This document shows positions 11,100 through 22,079 of a DNA stretch of 64,000 bases, piece by piece. Position 1 is the first letter of the stretch. Each line of letters starts with the position of its first letter. The notes under the pieces were generated by a model. The model had not been told where the DNA came from and did not search any database. It was given only the letters and a program-made list of their open reading frames with translations. Source of the stretch: Ascaphus truei. Taxonomy: Eukaryota > Chordata > Amphibia > Anura > Ascaphidae. The DNA lies in contig CM071571.1 in assembly GCA_036426205.1 (NCBI GenBank), positions 114,127,306-114,191,305 of the forward strand. The letters are read 5' to 3'. Both the position numbers and the translations under genes were made by a program.

Positions 11100-11835
11100 G
11101 GCTTAAAACATCATATTCTCTTGGCAAAAAGCCATAACTTCAGCCTTTACGTAATTTATGGCTTGCGCAAATTGTCCAATTTTTTTTCCAAATCCATCAA
11201 GTGTGAAAAACAGCTGCTTCAAAATTTGACAACAACAACAGAAGGGCATACAGGAGCAGATGGATGCCAACCACAGCTAATCAGGAGAAAACCCCCACCC
11301 TCTCTGCTAACATACAAGGGGGTAGCAAGCCACATCAAGAGGCCACAATGGAAGCTTACAGAGAGAACTATTCCAGGAAAATTGGATACCAGAGCGAGGA
11401 GGGGTACAGAAGTGAAGGGCCAGTGAGACAGGCACAGTTCCAGAAAGATGGCAGACAACAGGGGGTCAAACAAGCATGGGTCATTAATAGAATATCCAGC
11501 AGAGAGAGAAGGGTCAAAATAGAAAGTGAGCAAGTCAAGCAGAGAACCAGAGGGCAAGACAGGCAGCAACAAAATAACAGGAGGTAACCTGTTTCAGCAG
11601 CAAGGAGAATATAATATCCTGAGCCCTTATAATACCAAACCAGGAAGAGCTTCTGCAGATCAACAGCGGCAAAGGCTGGAAAAACAGAGCACGTCTGTAG
11701 TATTGCTGCTGGGTTATATAAGTGGCCAAGGAAATCAATTGAGGACCGGAATGGAGACGCAGTTGGAACATGACAGTCAGAGCAATTGAATGCTTTTTAG
11801 CTCTTCTCATTAATGTGGTCTAGTATGTTTTAGTT
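11100..11835 (+). other. Unassigned segment with a polar ORF
   Basis: An ORF at 11,264-11,587 (107 codons) is rich in Gln, Arg, Glu and Lys and ends GQDRQQQNNRR. It has no recognisable domain, no obvious promoter and low-complexity composition. I read it as chance or as a repeat leader region, not a gene. Confidence 0.35.
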
Positions 11836-11847
11836 ATCATACCATTG

Positions 11848-12150
11848 GGGAGATCCTCAGACGTTTGATAAGTACTTAAGGAGATGTTAACTTCAGTTAA
11901 TATCTCATTAAGTGCTAACGGGTATATTCAAAGATCAGTAATGCAGCGTTAAGTGCCGTCTTAAAGGTAAGGTGGCCTGCCATTAATTTTAAAGGATGTT
12001 TGTGCTAATGATATGCAAAAGAGGTGTGGACCACCTTAATGCATATCCTTAGCAGTCCGTTAAAGTTAATGCGGGAAATAACCCATTTTTATTTAACTCA
12101 TAGTTAACTGTGAGGTATCAGTGTATTCTCACGGCACATGCATGGGAAAA
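11848..12150 (+). mobile_element. Putative MITE (AGATCCTCAGA family), plus copy
   Basis: It shares ordered blocks with the reverse complement of 15,065-15,290: AGATCCTCAGA, TTAAG, GTTAAT and CGGGTAT followed by TTCAAAG or CTCAAAG. There is no coding capacity. Terminal repeats and target site were not resolved. Confidence 0.4.
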
Positions 12151-12169
12151 AGGGCACACTGCGGATGCG

Positions 12170-12470
12170 GTGGCTATCTTGAGTACTTGCAAACCTGGAT
12201 ATCACATCACAAGTTGGCTACTGGCAACTTGCTTATAAATACTGTAGGCTAGACTTCCAACAGGAAGTGCCCGAGTAAGGTTTTCTGCCAGGTCCCTGTG
12301 GGTTGCCTATGCCAGGTTGTTCCTGATTGCTTGCTTCCTGCACTAAACTCTGCCTTTTTCCAGACCACCTGCTGCCTACATTGACTATTATTCCTTAACC
12401 AGGACTCTGTGCTTTGGACGGTCAGTCTCTCTCCTACCTCATCCCTGCTGGTCTGCTTCCTGTCTTGAGA
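12170..12470 (+). mobile_element. Possible 5' LTR and leader of a gypsy-type element
   Basis: Immediately upstream of a gag relic in the same orientation. It has a TATA-like TTATAAATA at 12,232-12,240 and a pyrimidine-rich leader. No matching 3' LTR lies in the window, so this is inferred from position. Confidence 0.3.
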
Positions 12471-13415
12471 CAGGCATGTCACATTTGTCTTGGCCCAATA
12501 TGGGCCATGCTGAGGTAGGGAAGGCTGGTTCCGCTCAAGGCCAGCTTATTGGAAACCATGAGAAAGGCCTATTGGATCAAGACCAGCAACTGGCTCTTGC
12601 ATCCTCTTCTCTGCGGATGTTCACTGCCAGACTGGATACCCTCCAACTTGCACCAACCCCTGCATCACACGTGCTTGTGGCTCCTCGAGCTCTTTGGTAA
12701 CCTCACACTCCTATCCCTCTGTGCTATGGAAGAGAACCTGTTGCCTTCAGGGGATTCCTAAACCAAATTCAAGAGTACCAAGCTGAGCTGGAACAACTTT
12801 GCAGAGTTCCCACCATCCACCTTGCACCCCACTTACAGGCCCCCTCTAACTCCCACCCTGATAGCACCTCCTGCTGAAGAAGAGCCCATGCAGTTGGCAG
12901 GTACGAGGTTTTCCGAAGTGGAGAAACACCGGAAACCTACCAACGTCTCTGTCTATACTGTGGGGGTATATGATATTTTGCTTGTAATTGTCCTGCTAAA
13001 CAAAGAAACTCCAGTCCCTTGATGTGAAAGAATCCTCTCTGGACATTTTGGTTATTCCTCCTCCAAGCTCCTAACAACATTTTCTGATTTCTCTGAGCTT
13101 ATCATGGGGGCCTTCATCCACACATACACAGGCTTTTGTCTGGTGATGCACACAACTTTAATAATGAGTCTTTCACAGCAAAACAAGCTATTCCCTTATG
13201 TCCCAAAATAATTCCCTTTGTAGTGGAAGCCATTGATGGGAGATCTCTTGTTTCCAGCATGAGTACTTAGGAGATAGTTCCGATGTTCGTAACAGCGGGT
13301 ATTCTTTATAAGGAGTCTCTCAACTTTGACGTAATTTACTTCCCAAACTGTTTCATCTTGTTGGGTTTCCTGTGGTTACAGAAACATTACCCCAGTATTG
13401 ATTGGGTGTCTGGGT
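12470..13415 (+). pseudogene. Ty3/gypsy-type gag-protease relic
   Basis: In shifted frames I read a gag-like N-terminal piece with LRMFTARLDTLQLAP. It is followed by FRGFLNQIQEYQAELEQLC, which should lie much further downstream, so most of the gag core is deleted. Next, at about 12,880-13,015, comes a nucleocapsid-type PMQLAGTRFSEVEKHR and a zinc-knuckle remnant (CLYCGG, a stop, then ACNCPAK) in which the expected Gly-His is lost. From about 13,095 to 13,410 an aspartic-protease-like region ends FVVEAIDGRSL, VPMFVTAGILYKESLNFDVI and LGFLWLQKHYPSIDW. No RT, RNase H or integrase follows. Stops, shifts and deletions make it dead. Confidence 0.75.
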
Positions 13416-13429
13416 AGGTGATGGCATGG

Positions 13430-14097
13430 GGAAGACCCAGATTTGGGACCTGTATCCAAAAGTTTTTCCCCAGATTTATTTTTCCTACATTTCTGTTTTT
13501 ATTTATTTATGAGCCATCAGGCTTGGGTTCATTTTTAATGTTTTTTGGTTGTTGTTTTTACTTTGCCATCAGGCTTGGATTGTGTTTTTATTTATTTTTT
13601 TATAAATTTGTCATAGCCCTTTATTGGATTGTTCTCCGTGTGCACATGAAGAGGAAGAGGGTGGCCTTCATTCTGGCTGGGGTAAGTAATACATTTATTT
13701 ATTTAGGGTCAACATTGGCAATCAATGTGGCTATCTAGATTCCCATTGAGGACCTAGGTAGCCACAGTGACAATCAATGGAATAAACTGATCGTTTTTAT
13801 ACACTGTAATGTGATTGTGTTTTTGTTTATTTCTTTCTTTGTAATGTATTTTGTGTAATTTTTTTCAATGGGCAAAAGCCCTATTAGCCATATTTTGCTA
13901 ATTTAGGGCTATTGTACATTAGTCTAGTGAGGGAGTAGGTTTGTTAGGAGAGTAGGAGTAGAGGTGTGGTGATGGGGGTAGAAGCCCCGGGGAGGTAGGG
14001 TAGGCTTCCTGGGGAGGTAACGGGGGGTTAACACCTTGCATGCCTTAGTAGCTTCTTGCTATGACATTCAATGGGTACTGTAGTTAGGGTATTTGTA
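13430..14097 (+). repeat. Diverged member of the 23-28 kb inverted-repeat family
   Basis: It contains GGCCTTCATTCTGGCTGGGG, GCAATCAATGTGGCTATC, GACAATCAATGG and CAATGGGCAAAAGCCC, which correspond to blocks such as GGCCTTCATCCTGGC and GACAATCAATAGG in 26,930-27,330. Divergence is high. The 13,418-13,738 ORF is hydrophobic and low complexity and is not supported as a gene. Confidence 0.45.
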
Positions 14098-14101
14098 TTA
14101 A

Positions 14102-14530
14102 AGCTGCAGTTCAGTCAATATCCTGCATGTGTGTTTTTTTTAATAAATCAGTTCTGTAGTAAGAAAAAATACTTTTAGCATTTTCTGTTTTAAAAAAAAC
14201 AACTTTGAAAGACCAATTTTCTTGTATTCTATTTTAACAAGCATTTACTAAGGCACTGCCCCTTCATGTCCTGTCACACCCCTTTGTGAGCCCTGCCCTC
14301 CCTCTTGCACATGTCAGTGCAGGAGTGCTCATGAATATTCATGAGCTTCCACTGACTGACAGAAACAGATGAAAAACATATCCCATATCTAAAGATGTCG
14401 CCAAATTTCGCCGATCAATACATGGAGAACGAATTGACTGGCAGCTATACAGTTCTTTAGGTAATTAGAGATTGCCCACATGAAACTATTGAATTTAAAA
14501 ATTTTGTTTAAAAAAGACTGAACTGCAGCT
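14102..14530. mobile_element. MITE with TTAA target duplication
   Basis: Perfect short terminal inverted repeats, AGCTGCAGTTCAGTC at the left and GACTGAACTGCAGCT at the right, are each flanked by TTAA (14,098-14,101 and 14,531-14,534). TTAA duplications are typical of piggyBac and Kolobok superfamilies. The 429 bp interior has no coding potential. It interrupts the repeat that spans 13,430-14,600. Confidence 0.85.
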
Positions 14531-14599
14531 TTAACACCTTGGTTACCTTAGTGGCCACTATGGTTTCCAAGGGGTTAATAAAAAATATTTATACTGGAA

Positions 14600-16850
14600 A
14601 TGATCTGGAAGTGGTATATCTCTACAAAAAGGGGATTATGTAGCGAAACCCTGCTTCCGGATCTGGTAGAGTCTGCTGTGGTGAGGTGCAGGCGCGATCC
14701 ATTTCGACGGCTGTATGCAGTTGTGGAACTATTGGAGGTCCTTCATTGTCGGAGCTCAAGCTTTTTTTACTTGATTGTAAGTTGTTATCAATTTATGCTA
14801 TATAAATTTGATTTATTCTTACCTCAGTGTGCTTCTGTTTCCTATTTTTTCTGAGATTTGGTCATGATAGACATTTGGATTGTCCCTGCATTGGAAACAA
14901 GCAGAAAGAGGTAAAACTGATACCTTGTGGGAAAGAAAGCGGTTTGCGCAGTTTACATCTTTGTTTGCAGATGCCACGTATATATTGCCTTGCAATACAG
15001 TATATACCTAGCATCCAAGGTATATTTTGCACTGCAATATATACTTGGTACCTTCCTTAGTATATGGCTAACACGAGCAAGCGTTGCAGCCGGTTAGCGC
15101 CACAGTCTTATCCCAGCTAACGACGCGTTAGCTATATGCAAATGAGTGGCCTAACGACCATTGATTTTACATATATTTAGCTTTGAGAATACCCGATTAA
15201 ACTCAGGAAACCTAACGGACATTAACTATTTAAGTAACATCACGTTAGTAGCACAGACTTAACGGACTTCTGAGGATCTGTCCCTACAGTGTGTTGCGGG
15301 TTTCAAGCTGCATGCTTATCCACTTCAAATGTTTTTAAATATCGCCATTCCACAAGAGTCCAGGGAGCATATAAGATCAATATTAAATGACCTGAAGCAA
15401 ACTAGCTGAGCCGCAAATAATAATTTACTGTGGATGACACATTTAACATTTCTGGCCACTTGAGCAGTATATTAATAAAACTACCTTAAATTTTCATTCT
15501 ATTTTATCAACTGATACCACATCTAATGAAGACAGAGCTCTACATTAGAATGTTCTTTGGAGAGGGTAAATCATTCACAGGCAATATACTCATTCTCACA
15601 TTATCCATCTAAATTATATGGTTCCACAGACTCTGCTACAGTGATTTTCACTACGTAAATTAAAGTCATTGAACTTTAAAGGTGCACTCCATAACCTTTT
15701 CAAACTAAATTTGTGAGCAAAAGCCTGTTAGAGACCAGGCATCTGGATCTGAATGAATTGAACAGTGATTTCCTGGATTATTTTTAATTATGGAAAATAG
15801 TTATTTGAACTACATTTATTTTATGGTAATATGGCTAGAGCTTTACTAATAGTATTAAAGTGCTCCCTATGAATATGTTTGTGTAGTAGTTTTAGTGTTT
15901 TGTATGTTGGAAAGTCTGTGTATTACATTTTGTGTTTTTTTTGTGAATCCTCCCTAATATATACTAGTCCTACAATTGTTACCTTACTGTGATAATTGAT
16001 TCACCAACATGTAATTCATAATTCCAACTGAAATATGTTCAATATATTTGATGCCTACAGCAAAAGCCAAATTAAATAGTTCATTTTTTTGTTTACTATT
16101 CCTAGATATTAGTAGCAAGCACTATAAATAGAAGAATAGTCAAACATTCAATACCAAATATTGTTTTGCACAACCTTGCATGTACTGTACTGTATAAATT
16201 GAATTACCTTATATATTTTTATATTCTTCAACATGTAGTAGACACGCTATCTCTTTATAGGTTTGAATATGTTTCAAATATATTTGAAATGTGCCAGTTG
16301 TGTGCCAAATGTGTGTTATTCTGAATTTTTACATCCACATACTTTTTGTGCGTTTGAGGCCACCAAACCAACTCTGCAATAGCTCCGTGGAGAATCTGAT
16401 TGGCTGAAGCAGTTGATGCTAGTGACGCGTGCAGCAAGCAAAGGGATCCCAGACACGAGTGAGAGCCACAGACCAGTTATATCGTGCACATGCGCACAAA
16501 CACGCTGGGAAGCAGATTCGGGAGAGGGTTCGAGTGCGCCCAGAGTCACTCCTTGCTTTTTAACCAGCGGGGAAAGTGTGAGTTGTCCCTTTCCACTCTG
16601 TGTTGTTTGTGATATAAGTAAAACGTTAATGCACTATATTCTATGCATTTGTGTCTTTCTCTCCATATGAGGTCCACAAGGAGTCCCTATCCCAGAGGAT
16701 TCCAGTCTATGGAGTAACAGTATAAGTGTTATCAGTGTTTAAGTTTATTCATTGGGTATTTTGCACATTCACTGCACTGTTTATTTCAACAGTGGTCCAC
16801 ACGATACTTGAAAATAAAATATCTTCAAAAGCAGTTATTTTGCCTGCATA
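14600..16850. other. Unassigned DNA
   Basis: No gene or domain recognised. A putative MITE at 15,065-15,290 is listed separately. A slightly GC-richer patch at 16,350-16,600 has a GGTTCGAGTGC string resembling a tRNA B box but no A box at the right distance. A weak hairpin followed by CGAAAC is at 14,622-14,649. Confidence 0.5.
15065..15290 (-). mobile_element. Putative MITE (AGATCCTCAGA family), minus copy
   Basis: Its reverse complement starts GGGACAGATCCTCAGAAGTC and shares ordered blocks with 11,848-12,150, including GTTAATGTCCGTTAGG and CGGGTATTCTCAAAG. Non-coding. Confidence 0.4.
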
Positions 16851-16859
16851 TCTACAGTA

Positions 16860-17394
16860 TGGGCATGTACCAAGGGCCCCCAAGGTTAGGGGCCCCCATA
16901 GGTACATGTAATTTTAATTGGTGCCATGCTACCTGGCAGGGCTCAACAGTGGGGGAGAGTCAGGGGCCCAGCAGCTGCAGGAGGTGAAGCCAGCCTCTCC
17001 TCTGACTCTCCCCTGCTGTGGCAGGCCCACCCTCCACTTGAGTACTACCCATGTGCGCACCGGTAGTGGGGCCAACCCGGAAGTCGGTCCAACTTCCGCA
17101 TCTGCCCACAGCCCACAGGATCAGCATGGCACCGGAGGCCTAGCCACAACAAGGAAGGTAGGGGGGTGTGTTGGGGGAGGGTGTTTATTATTGTGTTGGG
17201 TAAAAGGGGAAGTGGTTATTGTATGTGTAGCCTAGTGCCCTTGGCTATGGGTTTCCTGGGCCTGGCACATAAATCCTGGTAAGTGCATGCCATGTTAGGC
17301 CTTGCCCCCGCTGCATGCTACAGCGTCCGCTGTGGCGGACGCTGCGCTCACGAGAGCCCTCCCCGCAATGGCGCCGGGCCCGCTGCGAGGGGGG

Positions 17395-17395
<1 letters not shown>
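16860..17395. other. GC-richer unassigned segment
   Basis: It contains a CCAAGGGCCCCCAAGG / AGGGGCCCCCATAGG pair and other GC-rich words. The ORF at 16,918-17,235 has no recognisable domain. Probably an old repeat. Confidence 0.4.

Positions 17396-17396
<1 letters not shown>

Positions 17397-17437
<41 letters not shown>
17397..17437. repeat. (TA)n microsatellite
   Basis: About twenty uninterrupted TA units following a GGGGGGG run. The Tyr-Ile ORFs here are artefacts. Confidence 0.97.
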
Positions 17438-17439
<2 letters not shown>

Positions 17440-17539
17440 ACCAGTACTGTGTGTATATATATTATATATCATACAAAATAATAAAGCATACATTACCAGC
17501 AAAGGTAAGGAGACAACAGCACTCAGAAGTTATAAGCAG

Positions 17540-18803
17540 CTATAAACTGAATTAAAGAAACTTGCACATATATCCAATGTTTCAGTCCGCTGAACGGGAC
17601 CTTCCTCAGGGGGGTGCAACAAGTAAGTGACATCTGAAAGACTTAAATACCCACCACCCAAGTGCTGAAAACACAGCAACTAATTAAAAACATCCAATCC
17701 ACGCGAAGAAGCAGCTAATTATTATATGCAACACAGATGTGAAACAGACAGAGTAATGCATTGCCATTAGAGTATGTGTGATCATGTGATCAAGCTGCAT
17801 CCATGGTCTCCTTGACTGCAGGAATTCTCCTGCACACTGCACAAAAAAAATGGCATTATAACAAGTATAAGTGGACAATGCTGACAGCGCGATCACTCCT
17901 ACACAATATAGCAAGTAGGCATCATGGTATAATCACAAAGCTTAACTGCTAGCTTAAATATACCCCAATGTTGCATTATAATGAGAATAAGTATACCATG
18001 ATAATACAGCATGAAGACTGCTGCACAACATTGCAACTAGGCATCATGGTAACCATGGGGATATGTGCACGCTTGTGCTCCCTGGCAGCAGCAGACTATA
18101 AATGTAATGCAAAAATCCCTTGGAGAAGGAGACTGGTGTATACATTGTGATATATAACATATAGCTGGTGTCAACCTGAACTGTACAACATGAGTAACCA
18201 AAAAAGGCTGAAATGCAGGCTTAAACCACTCAACAACCAGCACTTGCAACTGTGACATATAAACCATGGTAACCATATAAAACTAGTCTCAATAAGAATC
18301 TTGAAGAAAAACATACATGAAAGGTACACAATTGTAACCATAAACATGACACGAGGCAGAGGCATATAAATTGTGGCCACGACATAACCCAAGTGAAGGT
18401 AAGTGATGTGAGGCAGGGGAAGGGGGGTAAAACAACGGAAGACACTGAGCAATTGCAAAACATAATCATGAGACAGATATATGTCATAATAGGACAAAAT
18501 TGATGCCATACTATTGTCCAGTTAGAGATGGAAACAAATATGATAATAGCTGAATTGTGAATGACCAGTTCCCAATGGTATGCGGTATAACTTATTAGTG
18601 ATAACCTATAGGAAACAACCAAGGTTCATATCTTCATTTAATCCTCTTGGGGTAACAATTAAATGTTTAAAGCAGGTTCGTAATGCAGGTTTTATACCAT
18701 TGTAAGTGGGCTGTAGCAGTAAAGCTACAGGTATAGTCATACTGTTGACACCTTGCCACATTAGACACCCAATCATCAACTCAGCCCTACCCAACATTAA
18801 CAA
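17540..18803 (-). pseudogene. Penelope-like element, 3' end (C-terminus plus 3' region)
   Basis: On the minus strand the frame ending at 18,606 reads TPRGLNEDMNLGCFL then stop. That matches the usual C-terminal signature of the GIY-YIG module in vertebrate Penelope-like elements (a W..Y.L.T..P.GLNE.. ending). About 950 bases further downstream on the same strand come a TATA-like GGTATTTAAG (17,642-17,651) and then CTGAGGA (17,603-17,609). A hairpin (GGTCC against GGACT) and GAAAC (17,579-17,583) follow. RT and most of the nuclease domain are missing or unrecognisable. The sequence between has imperfect internal repeats (GGCATCATGGTA twice). Confidence 0.6.
17579..17651 (-). promoter_or_regulatory. 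TATA-like box plus hammerhead-like hairpin
   Basis: Minus strand order: TATTTAA, about 33 bases, CTGAGGA, a 5 bp stem with an 8-base loop, GAAAC, then ATTGG. It resembles a hammerhead core, but two bases (AG) lie between CTGAGGA and a fully Watson-Crick stem and no closing helix I is evident. Confidence 0.45.
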
Positions 18804-18809
18804 CTTGTA

Positions 18810-19290
18810 TTCTACGTAGTGTATGAATGTGCCATAGCCAATGTGAAATAACCAACTTTTGACATCTTAAAAGAACTATAGTACTATAGTACTATCAGAG
18901 TATTGGGAAGCCCCCTTTTCCATCTAGCTTCTCTGCTTCTCCAGCCAACATCATTGGTTGCTCGGTGTGGGGAGATGACTTTCATATGAATGACTTACCT
19001 TATTGTTATTGTACGTCTTTACTTGTTATTTACTTCTTAAAAGTGAATTTTTATTGATACATTCTTTCTATGTGCTTTTTTGTGTTTCTACTATAATTAT
19101 TTACTATGATTAAAAGGGAGGAGTAGGAATATAGCTAGGGAAACTGGTATACATTATGGAGATACATTCCAATTAATCAATAAGTGACTGTCAGGCAATT
19201 GTATACAACATAGAATCTGAAGGTAAGCATGTTTTACTCTGTATAGTCTTAAGGTAGACAATTCTTACTCTTTTGCTGGCTATATCGAAT
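18810..19290. other. Unassigned AT-rich DNA
   Basis: Nothing recognised. Confidence 0.5.
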
Positions 19291-19294
19291 TGTA

Positions 19295-19735
19295 TTAGAG
19301 TTAAAAATGAGATCTACCTCTAAAGTGCAGATCAATTATAAAGGTAATAATTGTTAATCTAAAATATGTAAATTTCACTTTGCATTATCTGCTAGATCAA
19401 ATCAGATTAGTGGTATAAATAAAATATACCTCTAAAGTGCAGATCAATTATTTAAATGCTATAAATTGTCTAAAGAAAGGCAGAGTATCTGCTAGATCAA
19501 ATAAAATCAGCGGTACAAATGAGATGTACTTCAGATAAAAATCGTTTATAATAGTTAATGTACAGTATACCCAGAGAAAAGATGTCCTGTTGCAAGGTGC
19601 TCCTTATATATTAATCAGGCTGTAACTGACACTAAAACAAATCTTACTCTCTGCTACAGTATCTGCTAGAGCAAATCAGATTAGAGGTACAAATGAGATG
19701 TGCTTCTAAAGTGCAGATCAAATATACAGATAACG
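19295..19735 (+). repeat. Degenerate tandem repeat, about 100-175 bp units
   Basis: Four units share TCTGCTAGATCAAATCAGAT, GGTACAAATGAGATG and CTCTAAAGTGCAGATCAATT in the same order (near 19,305, 19,390, 19,490 and 19,665). Unit spacing varies because of internal indels. Non-coding. Confidence 0.8.
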
Positions 19736-19739
19736 CATT

Positions 19740-21315
19740 ATTTATGTGAAACTGCCCCTAAAATATGTACACCTCATCTGCGGCCTTGCGGTGCACTTCG
19801 TCGCACTGAGCCTGCACGGACCTCATTTATGGTCAGACGGAATTATTATTTGTGTTGTTGCAGTTCAGTGTGCGTCCGGCAGATGGTGCACTGAATATCT
19901 TTGCCAATGTACAGTGTACTCTCTGAAGCAGGTGTCTGAAGAGAAGATAAAATGCACACGTCTCTTTGTCTAATTAGCTTGTAGAGAACATATGTACTGT
20001 TTCTGTTTCACACTATTAAAAACTCTGCATTTATTGAATCTTTCTTAGAACTATTGTACTGTCCTGTGCATGGAATGGGACATGGCGCTTACTCCTTGCC
20101 ACACAAGACGATCATGCAGTTATGCCTATATGGTAAATTGTGCCATTCATGTCGGGACAGATAATAATGCAACTCTATCTGAGATCATGAGTATATTGTT
20201 GACAAGTACGAATTCAACAAAGAAACCCCAAACCAAGAAGGGTAGAGGAATTCTATTAGACCAACTAGCATTAATTATACTTTATTAGAACACTTCCACA
20301 TCCCGGCAAGAGGGGAGGTTCTGGGCACTGCATGCACTGTGGATGGGTATATTCAATGATGACAACTTTTGCAGGAGACATTGATTGGGACCAAGAGATT
20401 GAATAATAGACCTTCCCGAATCGGTCCCTTCAATCTGCCTCCACTGAGTACCTTCATCAACCTGAGTATCTGACCAATTACCGTTACCAGTATGGACCAA
20501 ACAACTCTGAAAATGAGAAGACCTTACATCCAAACTACCTGCCTCCCCCAGAGTACCTGCCCCAACCTGAGCACCTGAGTACCTGCCCCAATACCATTTA
20601 AGTACGGACCAACCAATTCCAAAAACAAGATTAACCTACATCCCAACTACATGGTTGAAGATTGCAAATAAATGTTCCACCTTTCAGTGATATATCAAAT
20701 AGTCCACGGTCCGGTTCCTTTTTCAATTTATTCAGAGACATAAAGAACAAATTTTTTTTACAGCATGATTTCAGTCAGTTACATCAGGTTTTCAGGCATA
20801 CATATATAATTTGTTTATATTATAGAGTGGAGACTTTTCAGCTTGGTTGATTTAAATTATTCTGAATTCCATGCATCCAAGTACAATATTTATACATTTT
20901 CCTTAACCCAGCAATCACCTGTTTTTCTCACTCGCAACCAAGTGTCCTTAGTCAATCATAAACGTTAGGACAATGTTTCTGCATTTAGCAATATTTACTT
21001 TGATTTTCAAAACTCCCTTGTTCTGTCACTAAGTAACTATAGGATTAACTGTGTTCCTAATCTCTATTGTTATGTTTTACTAAGTAACGATTTCTAACTA
21101 ACCCAGTATAATTTGAAACATAATACTATATTCCTTATTTAAACTAGTTACATGCAGAATATATAGGTATATAGACAATATAGCGTAATTATTATTCAGG
21201 TATGAAATGATCATATCTTCAATGATCAAATCAAACATCTACGTACAGTACACCCCTTGCATCAACATTGGGTCACTGCCACCCAATTTTCAAGGTGTCT
21301 AATCAAGGTAAATAT
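19740..21315. other. Unassigned DNA with a short imperfect duplication
   Basis: No gene recognised. Two imperfect copies of a roughly 110 bp block lie at about 20,425-20,535 and 20,560-20,655: AGTATGGACCAA ... CATCCAAACTAC against AGTACGGACCAA ... CATCCCAACTAC. Each is preceded by GAGTACCT words. Confidence 0.5.
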
Positions 21316-21317
21316 AA

Positions 21318-22075
21318 ATGTATAAAACAAGAAATAAAGAAGTCCAGAGCAACATCCAATGTGACAAAAATACACAGTGAAATACCTATATATCTCTTAA
21401 AAAGGGTAATTCAGTAACCCTTTGGCCAAAGCGTATAAGCCTTGAAAGCCACTTTCAAGGCATGACCAGTTTGCAGGTCCTAACACTAACTGATTAAAAT
21501 CCTTATTTACCTCTATAATTAGAGGAAGGATGGTCCTGGAATTGAACCTGTCACAACCAGCTACATGAAAAGAAAACCTGCTTACTTGGACAGTGGGGTG
21601 GGGCATGCTTTAAACCCTTGGTGGGAGGAGCCACTAACCTCCAAAACAGCTGAGACCAGCTGGACAAAGTTAACAAACACACAGATACCCAGCAAGTTCT
21701 CAGAAACCCCCCAAAATTACCACAAAATATATATATGTATCAAAAGGAGTGCTACTGGACATGGCTAATTGTATAAAACAAGAAAAAAAGAAGTCCAGAG
21801 CAACATCCAATGTGACAAAAATACACCGTCAAAAAACCTATATATCTCTTGAAAAAGGATAATTTAGATAACCCTTTGGCCAAAGTGTATAAGCTTGTGA
21901 GCCACTTTCAAGAATGATCGGTTCGCAGGTCCTAACACTAACTGATTAAAAAACAAAGTTAACAAACACACGTATACCCAGCAAACTCTCAGAAACCACC
22001 CAAAATTAGCACAAAACATATATACGGTATGTATATACATGTCAAAAGGAGTGCTACCGGGCATGGCTAATGTGT
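21318..22075 (+). repeat. Two-copy direct tandem duplication
   Basis: Unit 1 (about 21,318-21,770) and unit 2 (about 21,771-22,075) both start ATAAAACAAGAAA and run through AAGAAGTCCAGAGCAACATC and CCCTTTGGCCAAAG. Both end CAAAAGGAGTGCTAC followed by GGCATGGCTAA or GACATGGCTAA. Unit 2 lacks an internal block of about 155 bases present in unit 1. No coding function. Confidence 0.9.
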
Positions 22076-22079
22076 GTTT

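Noticed and set aside
12480..12500. Primer-binding site of the gypsy-type relic
   Set aside because: TTGGCCCAATATGGGCC only loosely resembles a tRNA-Lys-type site and the LTR end is not defined.
13418..13738. 106-codon hydrophobic ORF that could suggest a small membrane protein
   Set aside because: It lies in a diverged interspersed repeat, is Phe/Leu/Tyr-rich from T-rich DNA, and has no similarity I recognise.
16395..16535. tRNA gene or tRNA-derived SINE head
   Set aside because: A GGTTCGAGTGC B-box-like string and a TGGCTGAAGCAG A-box-like string exist but are about 130 bases apart, and no cloverleaf can be drawn.
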